Origin: UBA5359 sp028699365 [NCBI: bacterium] | GTDB taxonomy: Bacteria > UBP13 > UBA5359 | DNA: 14,107 nucleotides | Direction of reading: 5' to 3' | Assembly: GCA_028699365.1 (NCBI GenBank) | Contig: JAQVUQ010000024.1 | Span: forward strand, 1-14,107 | Part shown: positions 7,233-14,107 of the stretch, piece after piece | How positions within the stretch are numbered: position 1 is the stretch's first letter | Layout: each line of letters opens with the position of its first letter | The notes under the pieces: model-generated | What the model saw: the letters and a program-made list of their open reading frames with translations, nothing else | What the model was told of the DNA's origin: nothing | Database searches by the model: none | Position numbers and translations under genes: made by a program

Positions 7233-7359
7233 TGGGGATAAGGGATGGTAGCGAAGAGCGCGTTCTAACGGACCCGGTCGAGCGCCCGCAGCTATCTCCC
7301 TTAGACCACAACCCCAGCAACGCCGGCAAACATATATACGCGGCAATGCTTTAAGTCAA
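7233..7359 (-). repeat. Inverted-pair hairpin repeat, copy 2
   Basis: A 127-nt counterpart of copy 1, read on the minus strand. It has TTGACTTA, GCGTAT, TTGCTG, TTGTGGTCT, then a stem TAAGGGA-GATAGC (7303 down to 7291) with GCTACC-A-TCCCTTA (7252 down to 7239), which has one bulge and one mismatch. The core CCGGGTCCGTTAGAACGCG (7259-7277) is identical to copy 1, and it closes with TCCCCA. Stem bases differ from copy 1 but keep pairing at several positions (C-G becomes A-T, G-C becomes A-T). Confidence 0.8.
7331..7359 (-). promoter_or_regulatory. Candidate promoter at the outer edge of repeat copy 2
   Basis: On the minus strand TTGACT (7354-7359) is followed by TATATG at 17 nt (or TATATA at 15 nt). 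Transcription would start near 7324 and run through repeat copy 2, the hairpins and the 38-residue ORF, giving a leader of about 720 nt for the GerW-like cluster. Copy 1 has a weaker equivalent (TTGCCT, then TATGCT at 15 nt). Only moderate consensus match. Confidence 0.35.
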
Positions 7360-7403
7360 GTAAGGACAATGAATTAGTCAAGTTTGTCAACAACGTCCCT
7401 GCT

Positions 7404-8465
7404 CTATTGAGCCAGTATGCGGGAGCGGATATCAGCGCCGACTATGGAGGTAGCGGCGCTTCCTCCTATATCGGGCGTCAGGGCGCGTCCATCTACAAGA
7501 CAACCCTTGACCGCATTTTCTACGAGCGTCGCTTCCTCCTGCAAACCGAGGAATTCGAGCATCATGGCGCCGCTCCTTATGGCTGCAATTGGATTGGCCA
7601 CACCCTTTCCAGCTATATCAGGGGCAGAGCCGTGCACTGGCTCGAAGAGGGATGGATACCTTCTTTCGGGGTTGATATTAGCGCTGGGGGCCATTCCCAG
7701 GCTGCCACTGATAACCCCTCCCAAATCGCTGAGGATGTCACCAAAGAGATTGGAAGCCACCACCACGTCATACCTCTCCGGCCAGCGCACCAGGTTCATA
7801 GCCAGAGCATCCACATGACACTTATCCGCCTTTATATGCGGGTAATCCTTCCTGACGTCCTCAAAGGTCGCGTCCCACAGAACCATGCCGTATTTCAGAG
7901 CATTAGATTTGGTGGCTACGGTCAGCTTGTCGCGCCTGAGTCCGGCGGCTGTAAATGCGTATCTGATGATCCTCTCTATGCCATGCCTGGTGTGAACGGC
8001 CGTCTGGATACTGATCTCGTCCTCCCAACCGACCTTCAGTCCACCTCCGACATCAGCGTATTCGCCCTCCGAGTTCTCCCTGATCACCAATATATCGATA
8101 TCACCACATTCCTTGCCTGCCAGCGGACACCTGACCCCCGGCAGCAGTTTCGCCGGACGCAAGCAGACATACTGGTCGAAACTCTGACGCATCTCGATCA
8201 ACGGAACAAGAGAGATATGATCCGGAACGTTCGCCGGATCTCCCAAGGCTCCCAGGAAGACGACATCGAAATCTCTCAGCTTATCGAGATAGTTCTCCGG
8301 GACCAGCCTGCCGGTCCGTTTCCATAAGACACTGCCCCAGTCAAATTGCGTAAAGTCAAAGAGCTTCTGCCCACGCACTTCTTCCACCGCTTTGAGTACA
8401 GACACTGCCTCATCCAGAACTTCGATCCCAATGCCGTCACCGGGGTACAAGGCTATTGAATACAT
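7404..8465 (-). CDS. Tartrate/D-malate dehydrogenase-type (isocitrate/isopropylmalate dehydrogenase family)
   Basis: A 353-residue NAD-dependent beta-hydroxyacid oxidative decarboxylase. Family marks: GDGIG at 9-13, the VPDHISL and FDQYVCLRPAKLL blocks (80-86 and 97-108), substrate-binding R93, R103 and R129 in RENSEGEY, catalytic Y136 and K186 (ATKSN), metal-binding D219, D243 and D247 (NLFGDILSDLGG), and HGSAPDIAGKG at 278-288 for the cofactor. The VPDHISL block and the RENSEGEY form point to the tartrate dehydrogenase/DmlA branch rather than LeuB or Icd. The ATG at 8465 lies inside the end of the upstream enolase-family gene (13-nt overlap), so translation is coupled. With no leucine genes nearby it probably oxidises a C4 hydroxyacid or a related sugar-derived acid; the exact substrate is inference. 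Confidence 0.85.
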   Translation of the reverse strand: MYSIALYPGDGIGIEVLDEAVSVLKAVEEVRGQKLFDFTQFDWGSVLWKRTGRLVPENYLDKLRDFDVVFLGALGDPANVPDHISLVPLIEMRQSFDQYVCLRPAKLLPGVRCPLAGKECGDIDILVIRENSEGEYADVGGGLKVGWEDEISIQTAVHTRHGIERIIRYAFTAAGLRRDKLTVATKSNALKYGMVLWDATFEDVRKDYPHIKADKCHVDALAMNLVRWPERYDVVVASNLFGDILSDLGGVISGSLGMAPSANINPERRYPSLFEPVHGSAPDIAGKGVANPIAAIRSGAMMLEFLGLQEEATLVENAVKGCLVDGRALTPDIGGSAATSIVGADIRSRILAQ

Positions 8466-9565
8466 CTTTTACTCTCTTCAATTGCATACTCCTCCATCAT
8501 CTGCGGATCGGGCTCCACGCCTGTGCCGGGGGCATCTGCGGCCGTGAATTCCGAGGGAGCGGAGTGCACCATGGAAGGCACTCCCAGATCTCTGGTATAG
8601 AACCTGTCCGTCGGGAAGATGTCGGAAGGGTATTTGATGTTGGGCAGTGTTGCCAGAGCCAGGCAGTGAGAGGCACCGATGGAAGATTCCAGCATACCGC
8701 CTATCCAGCAGGGTATGCCCGCATCCATGCAGACATTATGAATGGCTACGGCATTGGTCATGCCGCCCACCCTGCCGGGCTTGATGTTGACCCACCCGCA
8801 GGCGCCGATGCTTATCGCCTTACGGGCCTTGTCGGCAGAGGTTATGCTCTCGTCCAGGCATATGGGCGTAGCTATGGATGCCTGCAATTCTGCATGATCC
8901 AGCAGATCGTCGTGGCTGAGCGGCTGCTCTATCATGGCCAGATCGTAGCGGTCCAGACGTTTTAACATCTCCTTGTCCTTAAGGGTGTAGGCGCTGTTGC
9001 AATCCACATGCATGACCAGATCGGGGAAGGCTCCCCTGACGGCCGCCACCATGTCTACTTCCCAGCCGGGACGATATTTCAGCTTGACCCTCTTATAGCC
9101 CTGCTCGACAGCCGTGTTTATAGTTTCCAGCAGCAGATCCAGGCTCTCCATAATGCCGAAATCGGCCCCGGCCTCTATTACCGGACTCTTGCCGCCCAGA
9201 ACCTGCCAGAGAGGCTTGCCCTCCATCCTGGCGTGAAGATCCCACCAGGCCAGGTCGAAGCCGGCCTTGGCAAAGTGATTGCCTTTCAATCCCGACAGCA
9301 GGCTCTGCAACTGCCGGCCGGACTCTATGTCCTGTCCCAGCAGCAGCGGAGCTATAAATTCACGGGCCACTATAAACTGGGCGGCTGAACACTCCGGTGA
9401 ATAGGCCGGATACTTCCACGGGCTTGCCTCGCCCCAGCCGTAAGCACCTCCGGATATCAACTTAACCAGCATACTCTCTACAGTATGATCGTTCCCGAAA
9501 GCGGTCCTGAAGGGATAGATCAACGGCATGGCCACCCTGTAGATTTCAATCGCTTCTATCTTCAT
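8453..9565 (-). CDS. Enolase-superfamily enzyme, o-succinylbenzoate synthase / N-succinylamino acid racemase type
   Basis: A 370-residue (beta/alpha)8 enzyme of the muconate-lactonizing subgroup. It has a capping N-terminal domain (1-110), the acid-base lysines K161-x-K163 (RVKLKY), metal ligands D188 (VDCNSA), E213 (IEQPL) and D238 (LDES), and the opposite-face lysine K262 (NIKPGRVGG). The FDLAWWDLHA block (103-112) and GGMLESSIG (289-297) are typical of the OSBS/NSAR branch, whose members abstract an alpha proton from a carboxylate. No menaquinone genes are present, so racemisation or epimerisation of an acylated amino acid, or a new substrate, is as likely as OSBS activity. The ATG follows AGGAG and lies 18 nt after the fucosidase stop. 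The stop overlaps the dehydrogenase start. Family sure, substrate not. Confidence 0.83.
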   Translation of the reverse strand: MKIEAIEIYRVAMPLIYPFRTAFGNDHTVESMLVKLISGGAYGWGEASPWKYPAYSPECSAAQFIVAREFIAPLLLGQDIESGRQLQSLLSGLKGNHFAKAGFDLAWWDLHARMEGKPLWQVLGGKSPVIEAGADFGIMESLDLLLETINTAVEQGYKRVKLKYRPGWEVDMVAAVRGAFPDLVMHVDCNSAYTLKDKEMLKRLDRYDLAMIEQPLSHDDLLDHAELQASIATPICLDESITSADKARKAISIGACGWVNIKPGRVGGMTNAVAIHNVCMDAGIPCWIGGMLESSIGASHCLALATLPNIKYPSDIFPTDRFYTRDLGVPSMVHSAPSEFTAADAPGTGVEPDPQMMEEYAIEESKRCIQ

Positions 9566-9583
9566 TGTTAACGCTCCTGTCCA

Positions 9584-10822
9584 TCAAAAATCGGCTTCCG
9601 CCACCCTGATCACCAGATTGCTGCCGTAAGGGAAACCGGTAGCATGCAAAGCGAAGAGTCCTGAATCGGTATCCTGTGTGTAGAGCAACGGCTCATCGTT
9701 GTCCAGCCAGCGCACGGAGGATACCTTCCGCTGCAAGCCGCTGAACGCCCTGGGCCCGTCGCCGCTGGGGCCGATAGTAACGTTCTCGTTTCCGGATATG
9801 GCCAGATTGCTTATGAAGAGATAGATTCCGTCATCCGTTTCCAGAGCGAAATCACCGCCCTGCCCTGCTACACTGCAGGGCTTTCCTCCATAGAGAACCT
9901 TCTCATGCAGCCTGACCCAGTCCCCTGCACGAGTCAAGGCTGCCGTCTCGTAATCGGGAATACGACCTGACGCCGTGGGACCGACGTTAAGAAGATAGTT
10001 GGCCCCCACCTTGCGACAGGCACAGAGATTCCCGATAATCTCAGCCGGAGACATATACTTGAAGTCCAGGCTGCCTATGCCCCAGTGCGTATTCATAGTC
10101 TGGCACATTTCGGCGGCCAGGTATTTGCCGGCTCCTTCACGATCAATGGGAGACGGCCGTCCCTGCTCAAAGGTCACGCTGTCCAGTTCGGGATGGCCGG
10201 CTTCCCCCCTGGCGCTCAAGCCGGTATTGTTGATGATCATGGCTTCCGGCTGATACCTGCGAATGGTGCCGTAAAGTTCGTCTTCTTTCCAATCCGCCTC
10301 CGCCTTGCTCCAGTTGCCGTCAAACCACAACCCGCCTATATCGCCGTAGTTGCGACAGAGAAGTTCCACGGATTGACGCAGGTATTCCAGATAAGCGTCG
10401 AAGTCCTGCTCGAAGCTCTCCTGATACCAATCCAGAGTGGTATGGTAGAAGAAAGGGATAATGCCTTCCTGCCTACAGCCCTCTACAAACTCAGCTACCA
10501 GATCACGGCCGGCCGGACTATGCACAGCATCGTAATCGTTCAGACCGCAGGTGTCGTAAAGCGAGAAACCGTCGTGGTGGCGGGTTGTCAGCACAGCATA
10601 CTTCATACCTGCCCGGCGTGCGATTCGCGCTGTCTCACGCCCGTCGAACTCCTCGGCGGTAAAGCGGTCCTTAAGCTTCATATACTCTGCTTTGGGTATC
10701 TTCTTGATGAACTGGGCCCACTCGCCCTGTCCCAGAAGTGAATACAGCCCCCAGTGAATGAATATTCCATAGGCCAGTTTCTCAAACCTGGCGATCCTCG
10801 GCTCCGGTTGCGGTACAGCCAT
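9584..10822 (-). CDS. Alpha-L-fucosidase-like glycoside hydrolase, family GH29
   Basis: A 412-residue retaining glycosidase expected to cleave terminal alpha-L-fucose. GH29 marks: FIHWGLYS (21-28), TTRHHDGF (79-86), LWFDGNW (165-171) with the probable nucleophile D168, EMCQTMNTHWGI (238-249), and NYLLNVGPTASG (275-286). A short beta domain follows to 412. There is no signal peptide, so it works in the cytoplasm on imported oligosaccharides. The length is near that of short bacterial GH29 enzymes. The start ATG at 10822 is preceded by GGGGGAGAG. It is the first gene of a three-gene operon with the enolase-family and dehydrogenase genes, behind a 160-nt gap that contains a palindromic site. Related GH29-like enzymes can act on other 6-deoxy or beta-galactoside substrates, so fucose is likely but not proven. 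Confidence 0.9.
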   Translation of the reverse strand: MAVPQPEPRIARFEKLAYGIFIHWGLYSLLGQGEWAQFIKKIPKAEYMKLKDRFTAEEFDGRETARIARRAGMKYAVLTTRHHDGFSLYDTCGLNDYDAVHSPAGRDLVAEFVEGCRQEGIIPFFYHTTLDWYQESFEQDFDAYLEYLRQSVELLCRNYGDIGGLWFDGNWSKAEADWKEDELYGTIRRYQPEAMIINNTGLSARGEAGHPELDSVTFEQGRPSPIDREGAGKYLAAEMCQTMNTHWGIGSLDFKYMSPAEIIGNLCACRKVGANYLLNVGPTASGRIPDYETAALTRAGDWVRLHEKVLYGGKPCSVAGQGGDFALETDDGIYLFISNLAISGNENVTIGPSGDGPRAFSGLQRKVSSVRWLDNDEPLLYTQDTDSGLFALHATGFPYGSNLVIRVAEADF

Positions 10823-10857
10823 ATCTTACAACTCTCCCCCATAATCCTGCATATCAA

Positions 10858-10884
10858 GTGAACAGCACCGGAACATATGTTCAC
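10858..10884. promoter_or_regulatory. Operator-like inverted repeat upstream of the fucosidase gene
   Basis: GTGAACA (10858-10864) and TGTTCAC (10878-10884) form an inverted repeat, and within it GAACATATGTTC (10871-10882) is a perfect 12-bp palindrome that shares the right half. Three GAACA-type half-sites thus sit 36-62 nt before the fucosidase ATG. This layout suits a dimeric repressor or activator. No regulator gene is in the window. The rest of the 160-nt gap shows no convincing promoter. Confidence 0.45.
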
Positions 10885-10982
10885 CGGCGCCCTGATCACA
10901 TGTCGAGTAGTTATTCAACCCTGGGAAGGCAATATCCTTTCACAGATAATCGTGCTTCCGACAACCGAGCCCGCACGGCACA

Positions 10983-12116
10983 CTATCCCATACGTTTGCT
11001 GAACCTGGTTGCGCTCATAAAGATGATGGCGATGCCGAACACGGCCAGAGCCGACGCCTGCGGCCATAATATATCCAGGCCGTTGCCCTTGAGGAAGATG
11101 CCGCGGACTATGATCAGGAAGTAGCGCAAAGGGATGGCATAAGTGATCCACTGTATGACCTCGGGCATGTTTCTTATGGGAAACATGAAGCCGGAAAGCA
11201 TCATCGACGGCAGCATGATGAAAAAGCTGATCATCATGGCCTCCTGCTGGGTGCGGGAGATTGTCGAGATAAACAGCCCCAGCCCCAGGCTGGTAAGCAG
11301 GAAGAAGAGGCTCATCAGAATAAGCAGAGGCAGGCTGCCGACCAATTCTACCTTGAACCAGTATACCGACAACAGCAGCACCAGCATCATATCCAGCAGA
11401 CCGATACAGATAAAGGGGATCGTCTTGCCCAGCATCAGCTCGCCCGGAGTCACGGGAGTGACCACCAGTTGTTCCAGTGTGCCGATCTCGCGCTCCCGGA
11501 CTATGGCCATGGAAGTCATGATCATGGTGACAATAAGGAGTATCATGCATAAAACTGCCGGCACCATGTAATTCACGCTCTTGAGTTCGGGGTTGTACCA
11601 GATCCTTACCCGCGCTTCTATTCCAGGCGGATTTGCCGTCCCGCTCCCCGCCCGTGATAAGCGTTCCAGCGCAATCAGAGACGAATACCGCTGCACGATA
11701 TCCCTCGTATATCCGGCGGCGGTGCCGGAGGTCTGCGAGTCCGAACCGTCGAAGATAACCTGAAGCGGAGCGATCTGCCCGCTGCTTATGCGCTCGTTGA
11801 ATCCGCGGGGAATATGCAATACCATCTGCGCCTGCCCGCCGTCGAGCAGACTGTCCACCTCTCGTGGCGAATCGATATGATAATCCAGATCAAAGTAGCC
11901 GGAACCGGCAAAGGCCTGCTGCAAGCGACGGCTGGATGCCGTTAGGTCCTCATCGTATACGGCGGTGCTTATATTCCTGACATCCGTACTGACGGCATAG
12001 CCGAAGACCATAAGCTGAAAAATGGGCACCAGGATGATCATTCGCAGCAGGTTCGGATCCCGGCGGACTTGAATAAACTCTTTCTTCACGATACGCATTA
12101 CGCGGCGCCAATTCAT
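10983..12116 (-). CDS. ABC-2 type transporter permease (YbhS/YbhR-like), second copy
   Basis: A 377-residue inner-membrane subunit of an ABC exporter. One membrane helix near residues 24-42 is followed by a large external loop (about 45-185) and then about five further helices. Family motifs: VFGYAVSTDVRN after helix 1, WYNPELKSVNYMVP before helix 2, IVREREIGTLEQLVVTPV in the cytoplasmic coupling loop, LSGFMFPIRNMP and IPLRYFL near the end. It is clearly paralogous to the upstream gene, of identical length. The ATG follows AAAGGGGGAGC and starts 16 nt after that gene's stop, so the two are translated together, probably forming a heterodimer. The C-terminal codons are followed by a 160-nt gap before the sugar operon. 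The exported substrate is unknown; YbhFSR-type systems are linked to drug or cation export. Confidence 0.88.
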   Translation of the reverse strand: MNWRRVMRIVKKEFIQVRRDPNLLRMIILVPIFQLMVFGYAVSTDVRNISTAVYDEDLTASSRRLQQAFAGSGYFDLDYHIDSPREVDSLLDGGQAQMVLHIPRGFNERISSGQIAPLQVIFDGSDSQTSGTAAGYTRDIVQRYSSLIALERLSRAGSGTANPPGIEARVRIWYNPELKSVNYMVPAVLCMILLIVTMIMTSMAIVREREIGTLEQLVVTPVTPGELMLGKTIPFICIGLLDMMLVLLLSVYWFKVELVGSLPLLILMSLFFLLTSLGLGLFISTISRTQQEAMMISFFIMLPSMMLSGFMFPIRNMPEVIQWITYAIPLRYFLIIVRGIFLKGNGLDILWPQASALAVFGIAIIFMSATRFSKRMG

Positions 12117-12132
12117 CCTGATGCTCCCCCTT

Positions 12133-13266
12133 TCAAAGTTTCTTTCTGAAACGCAACGAACTCAACCACAGTATGCCAGCTCCGAAAAGCAGAAGAAAAA
12201 GCACCGGCTGCCACAACTGTCCTATCCCCATCCCCTTGAGAAAGATAGAGCGTATAATCGTCAGAAAGTACCGTGCCGGAATAATGCTGGTCAGCCATTG
12301 TATTGCTGCCGGCATAGCTTTGATGGGAAAGACAAATCCCGACAGCAGCACCGACGGCAGCATGGTAGCCATCATGGCTACGGTCATAGCCGTCTGCTGG
12401 CTTCCGGAAGAGACGGAGATCAGAAGACCTATACCCAGAGAGGCTGTCAAAAAAACGGCTGACAAGGCCAGCACCAGGCCGGGACTGCCGTTGAGAGGCA
12501 CATTGAAGATCAGTCTTCCGGCGGCAATTACCAGGATAACATCCAGAAAAGAGATGAGTATATACGGTATCAGCTTGCCGATTATCAATTCGCTCGGCAT
12601 TACCGGAGAGACTATCAGTTGCTCTATAGTGCCCCGCTCCCGCTCTCTGACAACCGTCATCGACGTCAGCAGGGCCGACAGCATCATCAGGATAACGGCT
12701 ATAAGTCCCGGCACGATAAAATTGACGCTCTTGAGCTCAGGATTATACCAGAACCGCTGTCGCACCTCCACCGGCGGGGCTATCCCCGTCCCGGCACCGC
12801 GGCGCAGAACGGCAGCAACGGCCAGGCCGGCCGACTGTTGCTGAACAGTGGCGGTGGCATAGGCTATAGCGATGGTAGCCGTGGTGGAGTCGGAGCCGTC
12901 GGCAATAACCTGGATCTGAGCCTGTCGCCCGGCAGCTATATCCTGTGAATATCCTGCAGGTATGACCAGAGCGATGACGGCTATGCCCCGGTCCATTACG
13001 GCATCCAACCCTTTGTAATCGCCGGAATACGTCACCATATCGAAGTATTCGCCATGCAAAAACGCTCCCGTCAGATCTCTGGAAGAAGCGGTGCGATCCA
13101 GATCGATAACGGCCAGCGGCAGATGCCGTACGTCAGTATTGATGGCATAACCGTAAAGCACCACCATCAGGATGGGCAGAACGATAACAACGGCCAGAGA
13201 CCGTATGTCACGCAGAATATGTATGCACTCTTTCCAGGCCACCATCTTTATGCGCTGCAACATCAT
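12133..13266 (-). CDS. ABC-2 type transporter permease (YbhS/YbhR-like), first copy
   Basis: A 377-residue membrane subunit with the same plan as its partner. Helix 1 is at about 23-42 (SLAVVIVLPILMVVLYGYAI), the external domain spans about 45-185, and several helices follow from about 184 to 370. Motifs: YGYAINTDVRHLP, WYNPELKSVNFIVPG (173-187), VVRERERGTIEQLIVSPV (205-222, coupling loop), LSGFVFPIKAMP (308-319) and IPARYFL (329-335). It starts 71 nt after the ATPase stop; ATG at 13266 or the next ATG codon (13263) are both possible, with only a weak AGGG site. The gap upstream contains a GC-rich hairpin. It pairs with the following permease and the upstream ATPase as a complete exporter core. 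Confidence 0.88.
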   Translation of the reverse strand: MMLQRIKMVAWKECIHILRDIRSLAVVIVLPILMVVLYGYAINTDVRHLPLAVIDLDRTASSRDLTGAFLHGEYFDMVTYSGDYKGLDAVMDRGIAVIALVIPAGYSQDIAAGRQAQIQVIADGSDSTTATIAIAYATATVQQQSAGLAVAAVLRRGAGTGIAPPVEVRQRFWYNPELKSVNFIVPGLIAVILMMLSALLTSMTVVRERERGTIEQLIVSPVMPSELIIGKLIPYILISFLDVILVIAAGRLIFNVPLNGSPGLVLALSAVFLTASLGIGLLISVSSGSQQTAMTVAMMATMLPSVLLSGFVFPIKAMPAAIQWLTSIIPARYFLTIIRSIFLKGMGIGQLWQPVLFLLLFGAGILWLSSLRFRKKL

Positions 13267-13308
13267 TGACCCTGCCTTCGGTTCACGCTGTAATCATTCC
13301 GTGTCTTC

Positions 13309-13322
13309 GGGGGTCAGCCCCC
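13309..13322. other. GC-rich hairpin between ATPase and permease genes
   Basis: GGGGG-TCAG-CCCCC is a perfect 5-bp all-GC stem with a 4-nt loop in the 71-nt gap. It lacks a T-tract on the minus-strand side, so it is not an intrinsic terminator. It could attenuate or stabilise the mRNA between ATPase and permeases. Confidence 0.4.
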
Positions 13323-13337
13323 TATCCTTCTTTCCAG

Positions 13338-14107
13338 TCATTCCGTCTTCGTCGCGTCTGCACGTTCGATCAATCTGATAAAAGCCTCTTCCAGCGTATC
13401 GGGAACGTTTCCTCTCTCTTCCGCACGGCGTTTGATTTCAGCAGGACTGCCCAGCGAGATGAGTCGTCCTCCGTATATCAGGCCGATGCGATTGCAATGC
13501 TCGGCCTCATCCATATAGTGCGTAGTGACAAAGACCGTAACGCCTCTTTCGGCCGTATCGTAGATCAGATCCCAGAAAGCTCTCCGAGAGAGAGGGTCCA
13601 CACCCGCAGTCGGTTCATCCAGAAAGAGTATCTCCGGTTCATGCACCATGGCACAACCCAGGGCCAGACGCTGCTTCCACCCGGCAGACAGTTCCCCGGT
13701 AAGACTGTGCCGGCGCTCCTTCAAGCCGGCCATCTCCAGTATCCATGATCTCCGCTCGGCCAGGCGCTGCAAGGAAACTCCGTAAATATCCGCGTAGAAC
13801 TCGATATTCTCTTCCACCGTCAGATCGTTGTAGAGTGAGAATTTCTGGCTCATATAGCCGATATGCTGCTTTATCTGTTCCGGCTGGCGAAAGATATCGA
13901 AACCTGCCACGCTGCCCTGCCCGGAGGTAGGTTCTATAATACCGCAAAGCATACGTATGGTAGTGGACTTACCTGCGCCGTTAGGCCCGAGAAAACCGAA
14001 AATCTCTCCCCTGGGAACGGTAAAGGATATACGGTCCACAGCCTTGAAAGCACCGAAGGACTTTACCAGATCTTTCACTGTTACCGCCGTGCGCTCTCCG
14101 AGCGCAG
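13338..14107 (-). CDS. ABC transporter ATP-binding domain, YbhF-like C-terminal half (5' end off window)
   Basis: A nucleotide-binding subunit powering the two following permeases. Numbering from an internal GTG at 14078: Walker A GPNGAGKS 31-38, Q-loop Q78 (GYMSQKFSLY), a degenerate signature LSAGWKQ (130-136), Walker B ILFLDEP (150-156), D-loop GVDP, and the switch histidine H187 (VTTHYMDEAE). The wording of the Q-loop, signature and the C-terminal AFIRLIE matches the second ATPase domain of Escherichia coli YbhF. The frame stays open upstream of the GTG to the window edge (reading ALGERTAVTVKDL), so the real start lies outside. It may be the second half of a two-domain YbhF-like protein or a single-domain subunit with a short missing N-terminus. 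ATPase identity is certain; the fusion is inference. Confidence 0.92.
   Translation of the reverse strand, partial: ALGERTAVTVKDLVKSFGAFKAVDRISFTVPRGEIFGFLGPNGAGKSTTIRMLCGIIEPTSGQGSVAGFDIFRQPEQIKQHIGYMSQKFSLYNDLTVEENIEFYADIYGVSLQRLAERRSWILEMAGLKERRHSLTGELSAGWKQRLALGCAMVHEPEILFLDEPTAGVDPLSRRAFWDLIYDTAERGVTVFVTTHYMDEAEHCNRIGLIYGGRLISLGSPAEIKRRAEERGNVPDTLEEAFIRLIERADATKTE

Larger units (their letters stand above)
6607..7359. mobile_element. Candidate non-autonomous element bounded by inverted repeat copies
   Basis: The two repeat copies face inwards and bound about 750 bp that fills nearly the whole gap between the dehydrogenase gene (stop 7404) and the 38-residue ORF (start 6599). The interior is visibly more AT-rich than its neighbours, has no convincing reading frame and contains two further long hairpins. 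Long imperfect inverted ends and no transposase suggest a MITE-like or foldback element. Flanking target-site duplications are not evident, so it may instead be two convergent structured RNA genes. Confidence 0.4.

Noticed and set aside
7116-7346. 76-codon minus-strand frame covering repeat copy 2
   Set aside because: TTG start, composed of repeat and hairpin sequence, with low-quality composition.
7407-8327. 306-codon open frame on the plus strand opposite the tartrate/D-malate-type dehydrogenase gene
   Set aside because: It is the antisense shadow of a well-conserved gene; the translation has no recognisable motif and no ribosome site.
8453-9565. Calling the enolase-family gene menC
   Set aside because: Family motifs fit, but no menaquinone genes are nearby and this branch often has racemase activity, so no symbol is given.
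10085-10741. 218-codon plus-strand frame opposite the fucosidase gene
   Set aside because: Antisense shadow; the GH29 motifs on the minus strand are unambiguous.

Overview
The window is 14.1 kb of bacterial chromosome in which every gene I can support lies on the minus strand, so it reads right to left. Base composition looks moderately GC-rich by eye. The organism cannot be named with confidence. EF-Tu carries a four-cysteine insert of a kind I recall from Peptococcaceae-like Firmicutes and some Chloroflexota. GerW/YtfJ-type proteins and CCA-encoding tRNA genes fit the same broad groups. There is no phage, plasmid, CRISPR array or rRNA.

Layout from right to left. (1) 14107-10983 encodes an ABC-2 exporter of the YbhF/YbhS/YbhR type: one ATP-binding domain whose frame stays open to the window edge, then two 377-residue permeases. 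(2) After a 160-nt gap holding a palindromic operator-like site, 10822-7404 is a compact three-gene operon: a cytoplasmic GH29 alpha-L-fucosidase-like enzyme, an enolase-superfamily enzyme of the o-succinylbenzoate synthase/N-succinylamino acid racemase type, and a tartrate/D-malate dehydrogenase-type enzyme. The last two overlap by 13 nt. (3) 7403-6600 has no convincing gene. It contains two inverted, diverged copies (about 125 nt each) of the same hairpin-forming sequence, with a perfectly conserved 19-nt core and compensatory stem changes, plus two other large hairpins between them. This is the most interesting part of the window: either a non-autonomous mobile element or a pair of structured RNAs. 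(4) 6599-1117 is a tightly packed run: a 38-residue small ORF, two small membrane-anchored GerW-like proteins, a secreted protein with a C-terminal Ada-type cysteine domain, a large cytoplasmic (alpha/alpha)6 glycosidase of amylo-1,6-glucosidase appearance, and a dihydrolipoamide-dehydrogenase-like flavoenzyme. (5) A consensus sigma-70 promoter then drives tRNA-Tyr, tRNA-Thr and tuf; tuf runs off the left edge.

How the genes may work together: the two glycosidases and the small-molecule enzymes suggest cytoplasmic breakdown of imported oligosaccharides or their derivatives. The exporter and the GerW/Ada-domain envelope proteins look like separate functions. The tRNA-tuf unit is housekeeping and marks this as core chromosome into which region 3 probably arrived later.
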